Below, one piece after another: positions 1-12,562 of a DNA stretch of 64,000 bases. Positions within the stretch are counted from its first letter, which is position 1. Each line of letters begins with the position of its first letter. The DNA is from Lingula anatina (Eukaryota > Brachiopoda > Lingulata > Lingulida > Lingulidae): NCBI RefSeq assembly GCF_001039355.2, contig NW_019775921.1, positions 64,001 through 128,000 on the forward strand, in the 5' to 3' direction. The notes beneath the pieces were generated by a model, which was not told the DNA's origin, did no database searches, and saw nothing but the letters and a program-made list of their open reading frames with translations. A program made the position numbers and the translations under genes.

Positions 1-2326
1 ATTGTTTTTTATTTCAAATGACTGAAATTGCCATTCTTTTAAGGCTGTGGATATTTCTCATCAGACCCACGTTTAAGTGCAGATGAAGCAATCAGAAAAT
101 CATCCAAAAGGCTAATGAAATGTTTGGAATGGGTTTTTTAATGCCTTTTGTGAAACTCAAGTTCTAGATTTTTTTAACATGTCAATATTGGTAAAAGGCA
201 AATATGATAAGTTTGCAGATAATCAACATTCATTGACAAGATCTTAATGATCTTGATTTATTTGGCTTCTACAATTTCTGAAAATTACGAAGAGTTAAAA
301 TTTATGCATGCGTTAGAAAGGAATCTTGATAATACATGTAGATTGACTTTGCTTTATCTGGACATTTTTATTATTATTATTTTTTTTTCTTAATGTGTCA
401 TGAATGATTTTGAAAAGGTTGATCAATTAACACTTGTTTCAAACGAAATGCTGTCTCTACAGTGTTGTCCAAAAATCTGCCTTTGGTTTGGGGTAAATAT
501 TCATATTATGAAATTGAGTCTGACATATAAACACAAGCTAACAAGGTGCATATATATTCAGTGCTGTAGCAGCTAGTATTATTTGGGTTTTGCAATGCAC
601 GTTTGGCTCCAGCATTAATCAAATGAGATTTTGCTAGTATTTTTTTTTATTTTAACTACCAGAATGCATTAAAATAATAGTACTTTGGCATTTACTTCTG
701 ATCATTAACTGAATGTCTCAGGAAATTTATGTTTAGTGCTAAGATACTTAATATGTTTATGAAGATTAAAATCTACCTTGTTATATTTTAAATTACTTAA
801 AGAATTCAGTGACTATAATGAAAAGGTTATGAGAGGGTAATTGTAAATTAGAAAAATTAAAATAATGAGTACATTTGATACATTAAATTTTTTTACTCGT
901 TTGTTTTAATATGTAGGTAAAACAAAGTGATTTTTGTTCATTTGGTCATTTTTATGCCATACTTAACAGATCTGATACAATGTATGACAGTAACACTGCA
1001 TATGTTTTATCTATACAAAATAAAATGTAAATTTATTAAAAAAAAGCCCACTGAGATAGGCATTGGCAACGGCTAGAAAAAGTGTGGATGTAATTTAGAC
1101 AACTACTAATTATGTAGGTTAGCTAGCTAGGTGACTTAATGTTGAATAACACATCAGTACATCTAGCTATTTTAAACTAAGATTAAATTGCTGAGAGAAA
1201 CAAGCTGGAAAATGTGTATATTTATAATGTATATGGAGGTATATAACAAAGCATGAGTTTTTGCATATTTTTCATTGAAAAATGTCAGTTTGTTGTTGAC
1301 AGGATTTTTTATTTGTTTTGGTTGTTAACTTAAATAGAAAATTTGTTTTTTTTTTCATTTTATTTACTTTATATTCACATGATTTTGCACAGTTTTGCTT
1401 CCTTTAAATTAATCACGTTTTGCATATAGTTCACATCATGCTTTGTTTGACAGCAACTTCCCCTTCGCTTTCAGTCTCCCTAAATATTAAGATGCATTTA
1501 CACTTTGTTCCTTGGACCGTTTGCTAACCAAAGTAGCACGCAAGTCATGTGACCTCTGCACAAGGATATGTTCTTAATGCACCTGACATCCTTACTGGTT
1601 GCTTTTATGACCTCATGTTACTTTGATAAGCATAAGGATGTGTTTACTACAAGACTGACTGACTCTAAATTATCTTAGTGAATTATCACGTAATTTAAAA
1701 CAAATCCTCTGGCTCTGCATGCTTAAATCAATGTTTTATTCAATGATTCCAAATTCTTTGATTTAAAATTCTAAGAAAAAAAGAGAGATTGGCATGATTT
1801 TGAAAATATTTTAATGAGTATCAAAATATAAAGAAATGAAAAAAATTTAAGGAGTTTGAAATTTGTGAGGAAGTAATGTATCTGATGTCAGCAGAGGACT
1901 TTAAAACATGGGTTTGCCTTTAACACCTATGAGCAATCTGGTTCTCTGGTGACATCATATGGGCAGATTCTGGTTTAAGTTACATCAGTTGTAAACACAA
2001 GTCTTTTTCCAAGAATGTGTAAATGTCTTGTTTTAAGTTAGATAATAACAAATTAACAAATTACCTGCAACATTTATCTTTTCACTTAATTTTAATATAA
2101 ATATCACACATTATTCCTCGTGTAAGTTTTTTGTAACCAACATTTTAAGTTGTTTTTCTCACAATTTACTTATTATAATAAAGAGTGCAACATAACTATT
2201 TAGAATTTAAAAACAATAAATGATCAAGTAACATAATGAGTGTGATTTTTCAAACATTTGAGTTTTAATTTTATTTTTGTTTTATTTTGAGTTTGATAGC
2301 CTAACATTTTTATTTCTTTTGTGAAG
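1..2326. other. AT-rich non-coding stretch, probably intron of the gene ending at 3462
   Basis: No open frame or splice-bounded exon could be supported here on either strand. The sequence is AT-rich with poly-T runs. Because the exon at 2327 needs an upstream exon, this stretch is most simply intron of that + strand gene. That is an inference. Confidence 0.4.
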
Positions 2327-3462
2327 CGGGAAAGTTTGTACCTGGTAGAGTAACATGGGTAAGCAAAGTGAAACTAATGTTTTTTGTTTTTTTTTATTCT
2401 TTATTATTTAACTTTAGTGATTTTTAATGATAGATATAAAAACTTTTTTAAATAAAATCATTTCTAATAGCATAGTATTACTGATGTGTTGATAGAGATA
2501 GACTTGATAGCTATCAAATACACCACTGGTGAAAATGTTGGAATTTACAAGGTTACTTCTTCAATCAGACAAGTTTGTATTTGTACTGCAAATATTTGTA
2601 AACAAGCTAATAGCTGTTACTCAAGCTGCTGACGATAGTCAGTTACCCCCTAGTAACTCAAGGGGACATGAAGACAATTAAGCTGATTACACTTTAAAAA
2701 TAGCGAGTAGCCCTGCAGTGTTAGATCCATCCAGCTATATGGTGGGTTTATGGGAACGAAGTCTAATAAGTAGCTATTTGTGGTCAAATATTTGGCAGAT
2801 ATTATTAGTATATATGGAAATTTAGGCCCTTACTCAATGTCCTAATGTGAACTAGTCGAGATACTAGTAGTTACCAAATGCATGTAGGTGATGGGATGAG
2901 GTGTTGACTTTACTAAGTAAAACATAACAAGTTGGCAAAGGATACCAAAGGGCTATGATGGCAACCAGAAGCTTGTTGATGGCAACATGGTCTGTCATGG
3001 CAACTTGGTTGGTCTTGCTACCTTGGTTCATTTGGCACCTTGGTTGGTCATGGTAATGTGACTGGTCATGGTTATCTTGGTCATGGTACCTTGGCTGGTC
3101 ATGGTGCCTAGGTTGGTCATGGTGCCTAGGTTGGTCATTGTATTTTGGTGATTGATTTATGTCCTGTGAGCCTCTATAAGAAATTATTTATATCATGTCC
3201 ATCTAGTCTTTGCTAGTATTACGTGGCAAAGTTGATGTTTTAACACACAAATATGCACACACACACATACGCCTCCTTGATATTCCCCTAAAGTTAAGAT
3301 GAAAAGAATATTGTTTTAGAACTATTTGTCCTTTTTAAAAATTACGTACCTCATGGTTTTAAAAATTAGACATTTTTTCAATTCTAGGAAACGGGGAACG
3401 ATTTAGACGAGGACCACAGCGGGGAGACATTCCTGGACATCTTGGGGGATAAGCTACAGTAG
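2327..3462 (+). CDS. 3' end of a multi-exon gene (last two coding exons), product not recognised
   Basis: Two exons are inferred. The first (2327-2358) follows a pyrimidine-rich tract ending in AG and stops at a GTAAGC donor; read in the fitting frame it gives G-K-F-V-P-G-R-V-T-W. The second (3388-3462) follows ttttttcaattctag and encodes 24 residues beginning E-T-G-N-D-L-D-E-D-H and ending G-D-K-L-Q before TAG. The first exon ends on a complete codon and the second starts on one, so the join keeps frame. The second exon is acidic, and its base composition is more balanced than the flanks. Upstream exons lie outside the window or in the preceding 2.3 kb. I do not recognise the protein. The exons are very short, so the call rests on splice signals, shared phase and a following UTR with poly(A) signals. 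Confidence 0.45.
2985..3150. repeat. Degenerate minisatellite, about 20-bp unit
   Basis: Repeated variants of a unit containing TTGGTTGGTCATGGTRCC occur about eight times. The last two units (ggtgcctaggttggtcat) are nearly identical. It lies in the predicted last intron of the upstream gene. Confidence 0.7.
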
Positions 3463-4030
3463 TGACACCTATACTTTGAAAATTAGGACCATTTTCAGTG
3501 CAGAAAACAAGCCACAGTAGTGAAATATTGGCCAGCAGGTTATAACAATGTATACTGGGACTTCATGGAGAAGCAGCAGATATTTTTCATACAGGAAACA
3601 TTAAATGAAGGAAGTCATAACTTCTTCTTTGAGGTGCAGCTGACTTGAGAAAATCAGCAGTTTCTCACGGGAAGTATTGAAAGCAAGAAGACACGAGTTA
3701 CAACATAAAGTGCATTTGCATTGAAAAGCTGTGAAAACTTTTTGTGTTTGAAAATGTGTGACCATTAACTTTGGTCTCTGGTATGCCGTTTACTTTGAGA
3801 TCCATGTGTGACATGGAAGAGACATGCAAGCACAGTTTAAAAAGGGACTCTCTTGTACATAAGTGACACCTACAGATGTGATGGACATGCACTGGTGACC
3901 CCTATAGTTCAGATAAACTAAGCAAGAGGAACCTTTTGGTGCATATTGGCTACTCTAGGGCAATACAGCACGTAATAAACTTGTGATATGGTGTTTTGCC
4001 GTTCTGCTATTTTAAAATACTGAATAAACT
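3463..4030 (+). other. Predicted 3' UTR with two poly(A) signals
   Basis: The stretch after the TAG stop at 3460-3462 has no further coding signal. AATAAA occurs at 3974-3979 and 4023-4028, fitting alternative 3' ends of the upstream gene. Confidence 0.4.
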
Positions 4031-4984
4031 TACATTGTAACTCTCCATATGGAATCTGTGGCACCCTTTGTGTTCAATGGAGATGAAGCAAAAAAGCGAA
4101 AATGAACATGCTTGTTTCCAAAGCATTGCTATCCTAATGTGGTATCCTACCAAAAGTGTTGTCATGCCAACAGCTTTGTCTCAACTGACACATTGTCACA
4201 CCCAACATACTCAAATGTGACTCCATGCCATATACAGCACTCTGCTCATCCATAATATTCTCCCATCTTCTCCCACCTATCCCATTTTGCACAATCTTTT
4301 TCATTGCCTCCCTTGTGCATGAGAAAAGTGGTGCAAAGCTTGTCACGCCTGGACTTACATGTTGTATTATATTGTAAATGTATACCTGCAGAGTCAGTAC
4401 TATTGTATATTATAGCAGTATATGGGTAAATTGCTATAATTTTATATATACATTATATATACATTTTTTGCCAATGCTTTTCTCCCTGATATTATTATTA
4501 TTATGTAGTTCTTTTCAAACTTGCAGACACTTTGTCTACACAAGAATATATTGCCAAAGAATCATGTTTGAGAGTAGTTGGGTTTATTGTATTATTAATA
4601 CTATCATTGTCTTAGTCTAGTTTAAGTTGAAGATACAAAGGGATTCTTTTGTATGTATTGGGTAGTTTAAAACTCATTTTGTATAAATTTTACATTCTCC
4701 CTTTGAACTATTTTATTCTTTAACCTGTATCAATCATTTTCATAATTTTAGAAATGTGAAATGTTTTTAATTATAATTATTAATGTATATTGAAATTCTT
4801 ATTGTAGTTCCCTATGAGCTTCTAAATGCTTAACAATGCTCATCTGTGTAGGAATTAATATGTTTTTTTAGTGTATTTATTCTTCTTGTTTGGTTGCTGA
4901 AAAATCTAGCTCCTGCAAAGGTACCTAGGCATGACGTGACATTTAGACTACACCAATTACACATAAATTGCACAAACGGCAAGT
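4031..4984. other. Intergenic, nothing recognised
   Basis: No ORF with coding character, no RNA gene and no repeat shared with the rest of the window was seen. Confidence 0.4.
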
Positions 4985-4987
4985 TTA

Positions 4988-5245
4988 AGAGCACATTCAC
5001 AACAGATTATCCTCGGATATACTGGTCTGGGGATCAAATATAGTGGACCCTACATGAAAGCAAGACCGCCATATCCCTAATGATCACCCCTCCTCCACAT
5101 GCACCTGCCCTGCAGAAGCAAAAGTTTAATCCATGTGAAGGCGGGAAGACCATTAAAGGATTAGATAGTCTTGCTTTCATGTAGGGTCTGCCATATTTGA
5201 TCCACGGACCAGTAGATCCGAGGATTATCTGCTCTGAATGCGACC
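4988..5245. mobile_element. Harbinger-like MITE (family C), 258 bp
   Basis: Both ends carry related inverted termini (AGAGCACATTCACAACAG against the reverse complement of the right end, GGTCGCATTCAGAGCAG). The inverted similarity continues inward through ATTATCCTCGGAT and GTAGGGTC segments. The element is flanked by TTA at 4985-4987 and 5246-5248. A 3-bp TWA target duplication is typical of PIF/Harbinger. Related copies lie at 16203 and 44604. It has no coding capacity. Confidence 0.65.
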
Positions 5246-5970
5246 TTACTTGTCATTTTCATCTATTCTTCTTATTATTGCATTTGGAGATATTTCCATT
5301 GTACCAGGTACATGTAGTAGTATGTGCTGTAGAATTGTGAAATTGTAATTTTAAGGAATCTTCATAATGGAGCAGATATATATATAGGTAATTTTGTGCT
5401 GCTTCAAATGTAGTTGTTAGTATGAAAAAGATCTGAAAACCCCACTGTTTATTTTGCAAATGGGAAAGCTTCACTTGTTTGCTGTAATACACTGGCGGAT
5501 AAAAAAGAAATTTGGTAGGGTGAGAGAGGGGTCATTTCTTGGCAGAAATCCAGTAATGTAATAGTCGTTTGTGATCAGCACTTCTTATGCCCCCCCCCCC
5601 CTTTTCCCCAACCACCAATTCTGTCTTGATGTACATTTCACTTTGGATTTCCACACCCATATTCAATATAATACAGGATAAACCAAAACGGAATCTTATA
5701 TAAATATATGTAATTTAACCGTAATATGACATTTAACAGCCCTAATAAGTTTATAACACTGATCTGCCATTGAATTCCGCAAACATGTTGAAGCAATGTC
5801 ATTCATATGCCAGTGTAAATGCATTTAAAGAATAAAACGTAAATGAACATTACCTCATGGATAAATATAGAAGGAACTTTGTGAACATTCGTCGGATCTC
5901 ATTCTGTATCAGTGTATATCACCTCAGGGGTCTATGTTCCCAAGGGCATGCAGGAAGAAAGATGTGTGGC
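5246..5970. other. Intergenic with a poly-C run
   Basis: Contains a short C homopolymer near 5590. No gene or shared repeat was recognised. Confidence 0.4.
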
Positions 5971-6024
5971 AAACCCCATACGAAAAAGTCCAATAGGATC
6001 CTGTAGGACTTTTTCGTATGGGAT
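5971..6024. repeat. Near-perfect 50-bp palindrome
   Basis: The arms CCCATACGAAAAAGTCC and GGACTTTTTCGTATGGG are exact reverse complements. They surround a loop centred on GGATCC that is itself partly symmetric. It could be a hairpin in RNA or a small inverted-repeat element remnant. No function is implied. Confidence 0.75.
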
Positions 6025-6079
6025 TTATATATACGAGTCACGTGAAATGTCTTAAACCACGGTTAATACATGGTCAGGG

Positions 6080-6251
6080 CCGGTGTAACGTGACAGAGTC
6101 CCCCCCATGATAGAGAGTCAGCTTCCCATTCATTTGTACAGGTAAGCCTCGCCCTAGATTGTCTCCCACGTAGGTCAGGCTAACCCTAACCATTATAACA
6201 AAATGGAGGGCGGGTTTTCTCTTACACGGACTCTCAGTTTCGTTATACCGG
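6080..6251. mobile_element. MITE family H, about 172 bp
   Basis: The left end CCGGTGTAACGTGACAGAG and the reverse complement of the right end (CCGGTATAACGAAACTGAG) form imperfect terminal inverted repeats. A related right end occurs near 20250-20289. Target-site duplication could not be fixed. Confidence 0.5.
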
Positions 6252-6730
6252 ACTGAACGAACACTGCCGACATTATACAAGTAGCATATGCCATATTCAT
6301 AGATGTAATCTTTAACTTGATGCTGACTATTGGGTTATGTGTTAACACGAAGGAAATGAGAGAGAGAGAGTGGAAACTTAGGTAGAATATGCAAGAAAAA
6401 GTAAAATATTCACAAGATGCGAAACTGCCGACTTGGTTGCTTTGTTCATTGGCGCCAAAATTAACAAGCATCACCAGCTCAGCAGTGCGCCATCTGCATC
6501 CACTAAATAGAGATTATTACTTACTTGCGTAACTTGTTGCCATTTATTTTGGTGCCCTCCTGCTGTGCTTTTGATATGACGTCACTGAAACTGGTTCATA
6601 CTTGGTTTCACGTTACCAGTGCAACGACGTCTACTGGTACCTTGTCTAACGATCACGTATTTATTGAAAAGTTAATTCTTATCCAGCAACACTGAGATAT
6701 GCTGGTGTAATTACCAAGTAATATTGTCAG

Positions 6731-7090
6731 TTAAAGGGATAATAACTCTTCGTTTTGGCCAAAAAATGAATTTTCCTGGAGTAAACAACAATTTTTCCAT
6801 ACTTACCAATGGTTAATGAATCCATTTTTACATTCAAAGTTTGTCCCTAGTTTTTTTTTCTAAAAAGTTTGTTTTTTTGTTAAAATCTCTTAAGAGATTA
6901 TAACAGAGTATAGCCATCAATGGAGGTCACATGATCTGAAGACAAGCTCAGATATCAGAATAATAGCTATAACTGCTGTTTTTGTTGTAAAACAGAATAT
7001 ATTATATTTCTGTGAGTTATTCACATTTTTTTTTTTTTTTTTTTTTTTTTTGAAATATAGACCTCTTACGAAGAGTTATTATCCCTTTAA
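6731..7090. mobile_element. TTAA-flanked MITE (family E), 360 bp
   Basis: The element reads TTAAAGGGATAATAACTC at the left, and the right end is its inverse (ATCCCTTTAA, preceded by GAGTTATT). TTAA at both edges fits piggyBac-type integration, although the next bases are AGGG rather than the usual CCY. A second copy with the same left-arm interior lies at 62136-62760. A 25-30 T run near 7027 is internal. Confidence 0.7.
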
Positions 7091-9886
7091 CGCACAGAAA
7101 TATAATTTTGTTTTACTTTGGTGATAGGATCTGAGTTTACTGTTGTTTTGAATGACAGTTCGTTTGTCTGAAAAATAAAAGTAAAGTGGCCTAGAAACAG
7201 GCTAGTCAAGGGAGAGTTGCCTGTTAAATTTACAGATATAGAAAAGTACAGTTACAGAAAAGTGCGCAAATTGTTATAGATTATCATAGTATTCATATTT
7301 CTTTCTGTTTGAATCCATATATTGTGTGATATACCATTTAGTATGTATATACATGCACTGTACGAGTTAAAGATAGTAATGAGATTATACAGGTGTAGTC
7401 ACTGCTTAGAGAAAGTGTAAGCCGTTTCTTGTGCTCGACGTGTATTAAAGTCATAACCACACTGGTAAGTGTTTAACTAGTGAAAAAGGTATTGCTTCAG
7501 ATATATAATTCAGATATGTAATTTAATCGATTGTACTGTAATCAGTTAAAACTGTTCTTCAAAGAGACGAAATACAATGAAATAAAACGGTTTTGATACA
7601 TAACATTGGTTGTTCTGTGTCTTTGATATGAAGCGTTTGTAATAGTTCTCAATAACAATTCTCGATATACGAAATCTAGGGAGATATTCGTCTAGGTATA
7701 TCGCCAAAAAAGATTCCGTCTGTTCAATTCCATTTTTTAAGACAAAATGATAAAAAATTTCGTCTTAAGTCTATCAAATGAACAGACAAAAGTAAGTGTT
7801 TAACTTAAACGTAAAATCACCGTTAACGTTATAGTAATTTGTTCTAACGGACTAGATCACCAATTAAAATACGCGGAATTTCAACCCTGGTGTCACGTAC
7901 GAACGAGTAAGAGTCCCCTGCGATACAGAGTCTGTTCTACATAATATGTTTGCCTTCTTCACTTCTTAATGTATAACCTGTGTCACGTACCTGTATCCTA
8001 GGAGTTTGTTTATTATAGTATATTTACGACGAAACGTTATTTATTTTTTCATTCGACAAACCTACACTACAGAAAATTGTTTTATTTATCTAACCGATTA
8101 AACGTTTTTTATTCGTAGTTAGTTAGATAGTAATTTTGGTAAACAAATTGAGAAATACTAAACAGACGAAAAACGTTTATTTTCCATTTTTGAATTAAAA
8201 TGTGCGGCTCAACTGTGACATTTACAGTAATATTCGCTAAAACTGTTTTTCAAGTTCAGGAAATTTTAAAAGTTATAAAGACTACACTACGCAAAACCTA
8301 TACATACACTTGTAAAACAAGATGATCGACTGAAGACCACAAGATAAAACTTTAAAGCCAACGAGACAGCGAATTTTCAAAAGCCAACGAGACAGCGAAT
8401 TTTCAAATTTGAAGAGATGATACGCCTTTTACGCATCAAAGGAAAAGTAAATATCAACATGCAAATTATGAGGATTTTAAACATGTCACTCTACAGCATT
8501 TCTCCTTTCATGGCAAAAGTTCTCAAAAATTTATTGCCATTAATGTTTCCACAAACTGAGTTCCGAGCAGTTGACCTGTTGTGCAACACAGCATCACACA
8601 TAGGCATGGGGCATGCAGAAATGAAGAAATTGTGGAGTATGCAAAATGCCACAAGGGGAAATGCTGAGGAATGTCTAAAACCAGTTTTGAGCATGCATGC
8701 GTCAGAATACTTGTCAAAAATGAATAACAAATAAGTTAACATCAAATTCTTACCTCAAGTATCTTCAAACGTTAAATTGAATTGGTTGGAATTGACATAT
8801 TCGTATCTTTATATCAAGACCGCCTTGTGTCCACTCCTTGGTCTCTCAGAACTGACGAAGTGACATCTCTTCCTTGAATACCGTAAAGGTTCAATAAAAT
8901 TCGAGGGGGGGGGGGTGCAGGATGAACTGGGCACTTTTTCTATTCAACAGTTGCCCTTATCCGACAGGCGAAACTTTGTTTATAATTTATTCAAATAAAA
9001 ATGTACCTATATGATGCATTAAGTGGTCGACACATTTCAATTTGTATCAGGAGAAAATAAAACACAGACCCTAACCCACCCCAAAATGGAACGACATTAT
9101 GTAGGTCACTGGCTGTCCTAATATGTCCACTGCATGATTTTATCTTGAATAGTTTTTGCCATGTTTGACCTACAAGACCTTACTATAGCGCCATCTGGAG
9201 GGAGCTGGGGTTGGGGTCGCCTCTGCTGCAATCGGAGGCTCTTTAGCACGACCATCCGGACACTGAAAGAGATGATCTGTTGTCAGAAAAACTCTTTCCT
9301 CACTATAGATGTCAGTATGAATAAAGGGGCCAAAATGCTCAACTAAACTTATTTTCCTGGCAGCGCCGACTCTTCTTTTAAATGTATCGGCGGAAAGACT
9401 GCCGAATTTCACACTCAAGTTGAATATTCCATATTCCTCGCTTTATTTTAATTCATAATTTTTGGTAGTTGTAAATGAAAGAATATGTGTTTTGCTTTTC
9501 AAAGCGCGCAAATGATAAAAAGTTTGATCAGAGATAGAGTTTCAATATCCAACATAAGTGACACTAGCCTACATTCAGATAGTAAAATCGTCATCCTAGC
9601 AATTCTGTATCCCCCGATAAATACAACTTTTAATTAATTAATTTTGTTCAAGCCGATCGAAATAGTATAATCCTCTAAAAAGTATTCGTAAACCGGGCTT
9701 TGAACACATATTTTGAAAAAGAGAAGAAGTTGCATTTAAGCATTAAGGGAAGAAGTGCTGTTGTACGATGCTAATTACAAATCGAGTATTAGAATTTTAG
9801 CCCGTTTACGTAAGTGTAAAAACGCTTAGTGTAAATTCGAAAAAATCAAGACATTTTATGTCCATCGTCTTGAAAGGTGATATAGT
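7091..9886. other. Intergenic, no supported gene
   Basis: AT-rich sequence. It contains the 26-bp tandem duplication at 8354 and a short G run at about 8906-8916. An open frame at 8417-8734 has no recognisable domain and is not called as a gene. Confidence 0.4.
8354..8405. repeat. 26-bp unit in exact tandem duplicate
   Basis: The unit starting AAAGCCAACGAGACAGCG is present twice without spacer (8354-8379 and 8380-8405). Confidence 0.9.
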
Positions 9887-9891
9887 TAAAA

Positions 9892-10011
9892 CAGGGCCGT
9901 AGCCTGAGCAAACTGCCAGGGGGGGGCAGTAAGCGGACACGAGGGGGCGAAGCCAAAAAGGGGGGTGTGNCCCTGCACCCCCTTCCCCCCACCCCGGAGG
10001 CTACGGCCCTG
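9892..10011. mobile_element. Short inverted-repeat element (family F), 120 bp
   Basis: Terminal inverted repeats CAGGGCCGTAGCCT are exact at both ends. They are flanked by a 5-bp direct repeat TAAAA (9887-9891 and 10012-10016). The interior is G/C homopolymer-rich with one ambiguous base at 9970. It is non-autonomous. Confidence 0.7.
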
Positions 10012-10144
10012 TAAAATCAAGTCCGTGTAGTAAACCCAGCTTAGGAAGTACAGGGCGGCATCTATATATATACTTCACATTCTGATGTCATGGTCAGTGC
10101 CTATATATGGTTCAAATATGTCAGGCTCATTTGGCGGATTTAAG

Positions 10145-10150
10145 GTGTGT

Positions 10151-10192
<42 letters not shown>
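10145..10192. repeat. (TG)n microsatellite
   Basis: Nearly uninterrupted GT dinucleotides mark the left border of the first unit of the 1.8-kb tandem duplication. Confidence 0.9.
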
Positions 10193-10194
<2 letters not shown>

Positions 10195-10393
10195 AAAAAA
10201 TCACATCAATGTTCCCTTCTTGATATAAGAATTTTGAATAGCTGAATCATAGTTCTAAACTGCACCAAATGGCACCGTTTGCTCTCCAAACCACTGAACC
10301 CCACACAAAGGGGCATGGGTCGGCTTCGCATCCGAGGCCTGTCATTCTTAAAGAAATTGGATCCCCCCTTGAATAACCCTGGATCCGCCCCTG
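10193..10393 (-). mobile_element. Repeat family G fragment
   Basis: Read on the minus strand it starts CAGGGGCGGATCCAGGG and resembles the family G element at 19709-19958. The far end runs into the TG microsatellite and looks truncated there. Confidence 0.5.
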
Positions 10394-11693
10394 AAGCCTA
10401 TGGTTCAAACAAAGCTTATCAATCTTGCTAAACAGAAAGGACATTACCAGCACCAAATAATTAATGGAAATTCACATTATGTTACGTCGGAGATTGACTC
10501 GCCACTTCATCATTCTCAATAACTGACATTTAGTTCCACTTTCTTGTCGTGCGTAGTTGTATTGGGAAGGCAGATAATAGTCAATAATAGGAGATTTTGT
10601 TATTATCAGCGCAATTTTCTTTGTTATATATTTCAATTAATGTCTTCAACGTTTTCCATGAAGTTATCCACTAAAGTGGGTTGAAAAGTGGAAACATTTA
10701 CAGGATTGGAGCCTTCCTATCGATATTATAAGAACGTGCCACATATTGGTGTCCACATCATAGTTTCTAAATATTTCTTTCCATGCCGTTAATTGGCATT
10801 CAGTTGTTGTTCAGTCCTGTATAGAAAACTACACATGCAAGTAAATTGCTTTTTATTCTCTGTCACTGAGAATCTAATGAGGACCATTTACGGCCAATTA
10901 AATACACGTGTGTTGCATGTACTGGTTCGGATAATCGATATTGTGCTGCATTGGTATTAGGCGTCATTATGCGAACGAGAAGAGCAGACTAATTAAAACG
11001 ATGACAGTGTTAGACGGGGGTGGACTTGCTTTCAAACTGAGAAGGTGATTTTAACATAACCAGAGTTTAATCGTGTTTAAGGTGAGCGGGTCTTAATGGA
11101 GGTAAGGGACCACATATGAAGAAATGGTATCGCCTCGCTTCAATTCGTTAAGCATATTTATATGTATTTCATTTGAATTTCCCCTTCTCTGTACTTTTAG
11201 GAGAAGGCACACTTTTGAATTTAAGATTTAAAGCTGCAGCTTTCGAGTGCAACTGGTTGATGAAACACGATTTCGTTCAGGGATTGATTGATATTCATAA
11301 TTTTTTTTAATGTTTTGTGAGAGTTTAAATCTTGTTTTGATACTTCTCCTTGAGATGTGATACGCGGTGAACTTTTGATGATCCGTATACAGAAGATTGG
11401 TAGACTTCACTCCGCTCAGTAAAACCAGCGTTTTAAAGATGGACAAAATTATGTAAATGGCTTTTTAATGCTTCTCAAACAGGTGAAAAGTTCAGCAATT
11501 TTAGTCCAGCGGTGTCATAAGGACCTGGATCGGTCCAGATTTGTTCCTGTCTGAACGCACCTTTGTGTAGTTGTCATGCATGATGGAAGGGATCATTAGT
11601 TGATATCCTGTAAGATCACATACATATATGCAATTAGGAGTGAACGGTGAGCCGTGTCTTTGTTATTGATTTAAAAGTACAGGTCTGTATTAC

Positions 11694-11915
11694 ACCCCAT
11701 TTCCATAGATTTTTAGATCGATCTATCCCTGTGGGGAGTCTCACTAGATTACTGTCAGCTTGGCTGGATTAAGCGTCTGTCCCGCCTACTAAAAGCTGTA
11801 AGGGGGTAATTAACTATGGTGCCCGCTCGGCTGACTGCAATTTAGCGTGAACCCCCAGGGAGTTAGGTCGATCTAAATCTTAATCTCTAGATCGATCTAA
11901 ATCTCTGAGAAAGCA
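11694..11915 (+). mobile_element. MITE family B, copy 1
   Basis: About 220 bp with imperfect inverted ends built around CCATTTCCATAGATTT and AGATCGATCTAAATCTC. The interior has CGTGAACCCCCAGGGAG and CTCACTAGATTACTGTCAG blocks shared with five other copies in the window (13703, 17828, 34499, 44252, 46838). Confidence 0.7.
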
Positions 11916-11969
11916 CCCTCAGTGAACACGAATTTGTGACCAAGCGGTTGTTTAATGGAGGGATTAATG

Positions 11970-11973
<4 letters not shown>

Positions 11974-12004
<31 letters not shown>

Positions 12005-12006
12005 CN

Positions 12007-12054
<48 letters not shown>
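11974..12054. repeat. (TG)n microsatellite with ambiguous base
   Basis: Two GT tracts are joined by a short TGCTCNGG segment holding an N at 12006. It is the junction between the two duplicated units. Confidence 0.9.
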
Positions 12055-12057
<3 letters not shown>

Positions 12058-12256
12058 AAAAAATCACATCAATGTTCCCTTCTTGATATAAGAATTTTGA
12101 ATAGCTGAATCATAGTTCTAAACTGCACCAAATGGCACCGTTTGCTCTCCAAACCACTGAACCCCACACAAAGGGGCATGGGTCGGCTTCGCATCCGAGG
12201 CCTGTCATTCTTAAAGAAATTGGATCCCCCCTTGAATAACCCTGGATCCGCCCCTG
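12055..12256 (-). mobile_element. Repeat family G fragment, duplicated copy
   Basis: Same fragment as 10193-10393, carried along in the tandem duplication. Confidence 0.5.
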
Positions 12257-12562
12257 AAGCCTATGGTTCAAACAAAGCTTATCAATCTTGCTAAACAGAA
12301 AAGACATGACCAGCACCAAATAATTAATGGAAATTCACATTATGTTACGTGGGAGATTGATTCGCCACTTCATCATTCTCAATAACTAACAAATTTCTAG
12401 TCGTGCGTAGTTGTATTGGGAAGGCAGAAAATAGTCAATAATAGAAGGAGATTTTGCTATTATTCACACAGGCTTCTTTGTTACATCTTTAAAGTGTCAT
12501 CAACATTTTCCATGAAGTTATCCACTAAAGCGGGTTGAAAAGTGGAAACATTTAAAGGATTG

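Larger units (their letters stand above)
10193..11973 (+). repeat. Tandem duplication, unit 1 (about 1.8 kb)
   Basis: The sequence from GGAAAAAATCACATC through to the second TG tract is repeated at 12055-13980 with scattered substitutions and small indels. The unit includes a family G fragment and a family B MITE. No coding region is supported; the same short antisense frames recur in both units only because the DNA is duplicated. Confidence 0.85.

Noticed and set aside
6577-6584. Single TGACGTCA site
   Set aside because: No second site, no nearby gene and no conserved context; may be chance.
8417-8734. 105-residue open frame on the + strand
   Set aside because: No domain, signal peptide or homologue recognised. 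The opposite strand is open over the same stretch, and there is no splice or poly(A) support.
9170-9418. Overlapping open frames on both strands
   Set aside because: Open in both directions by base composition only; no domain and no supporting signals.
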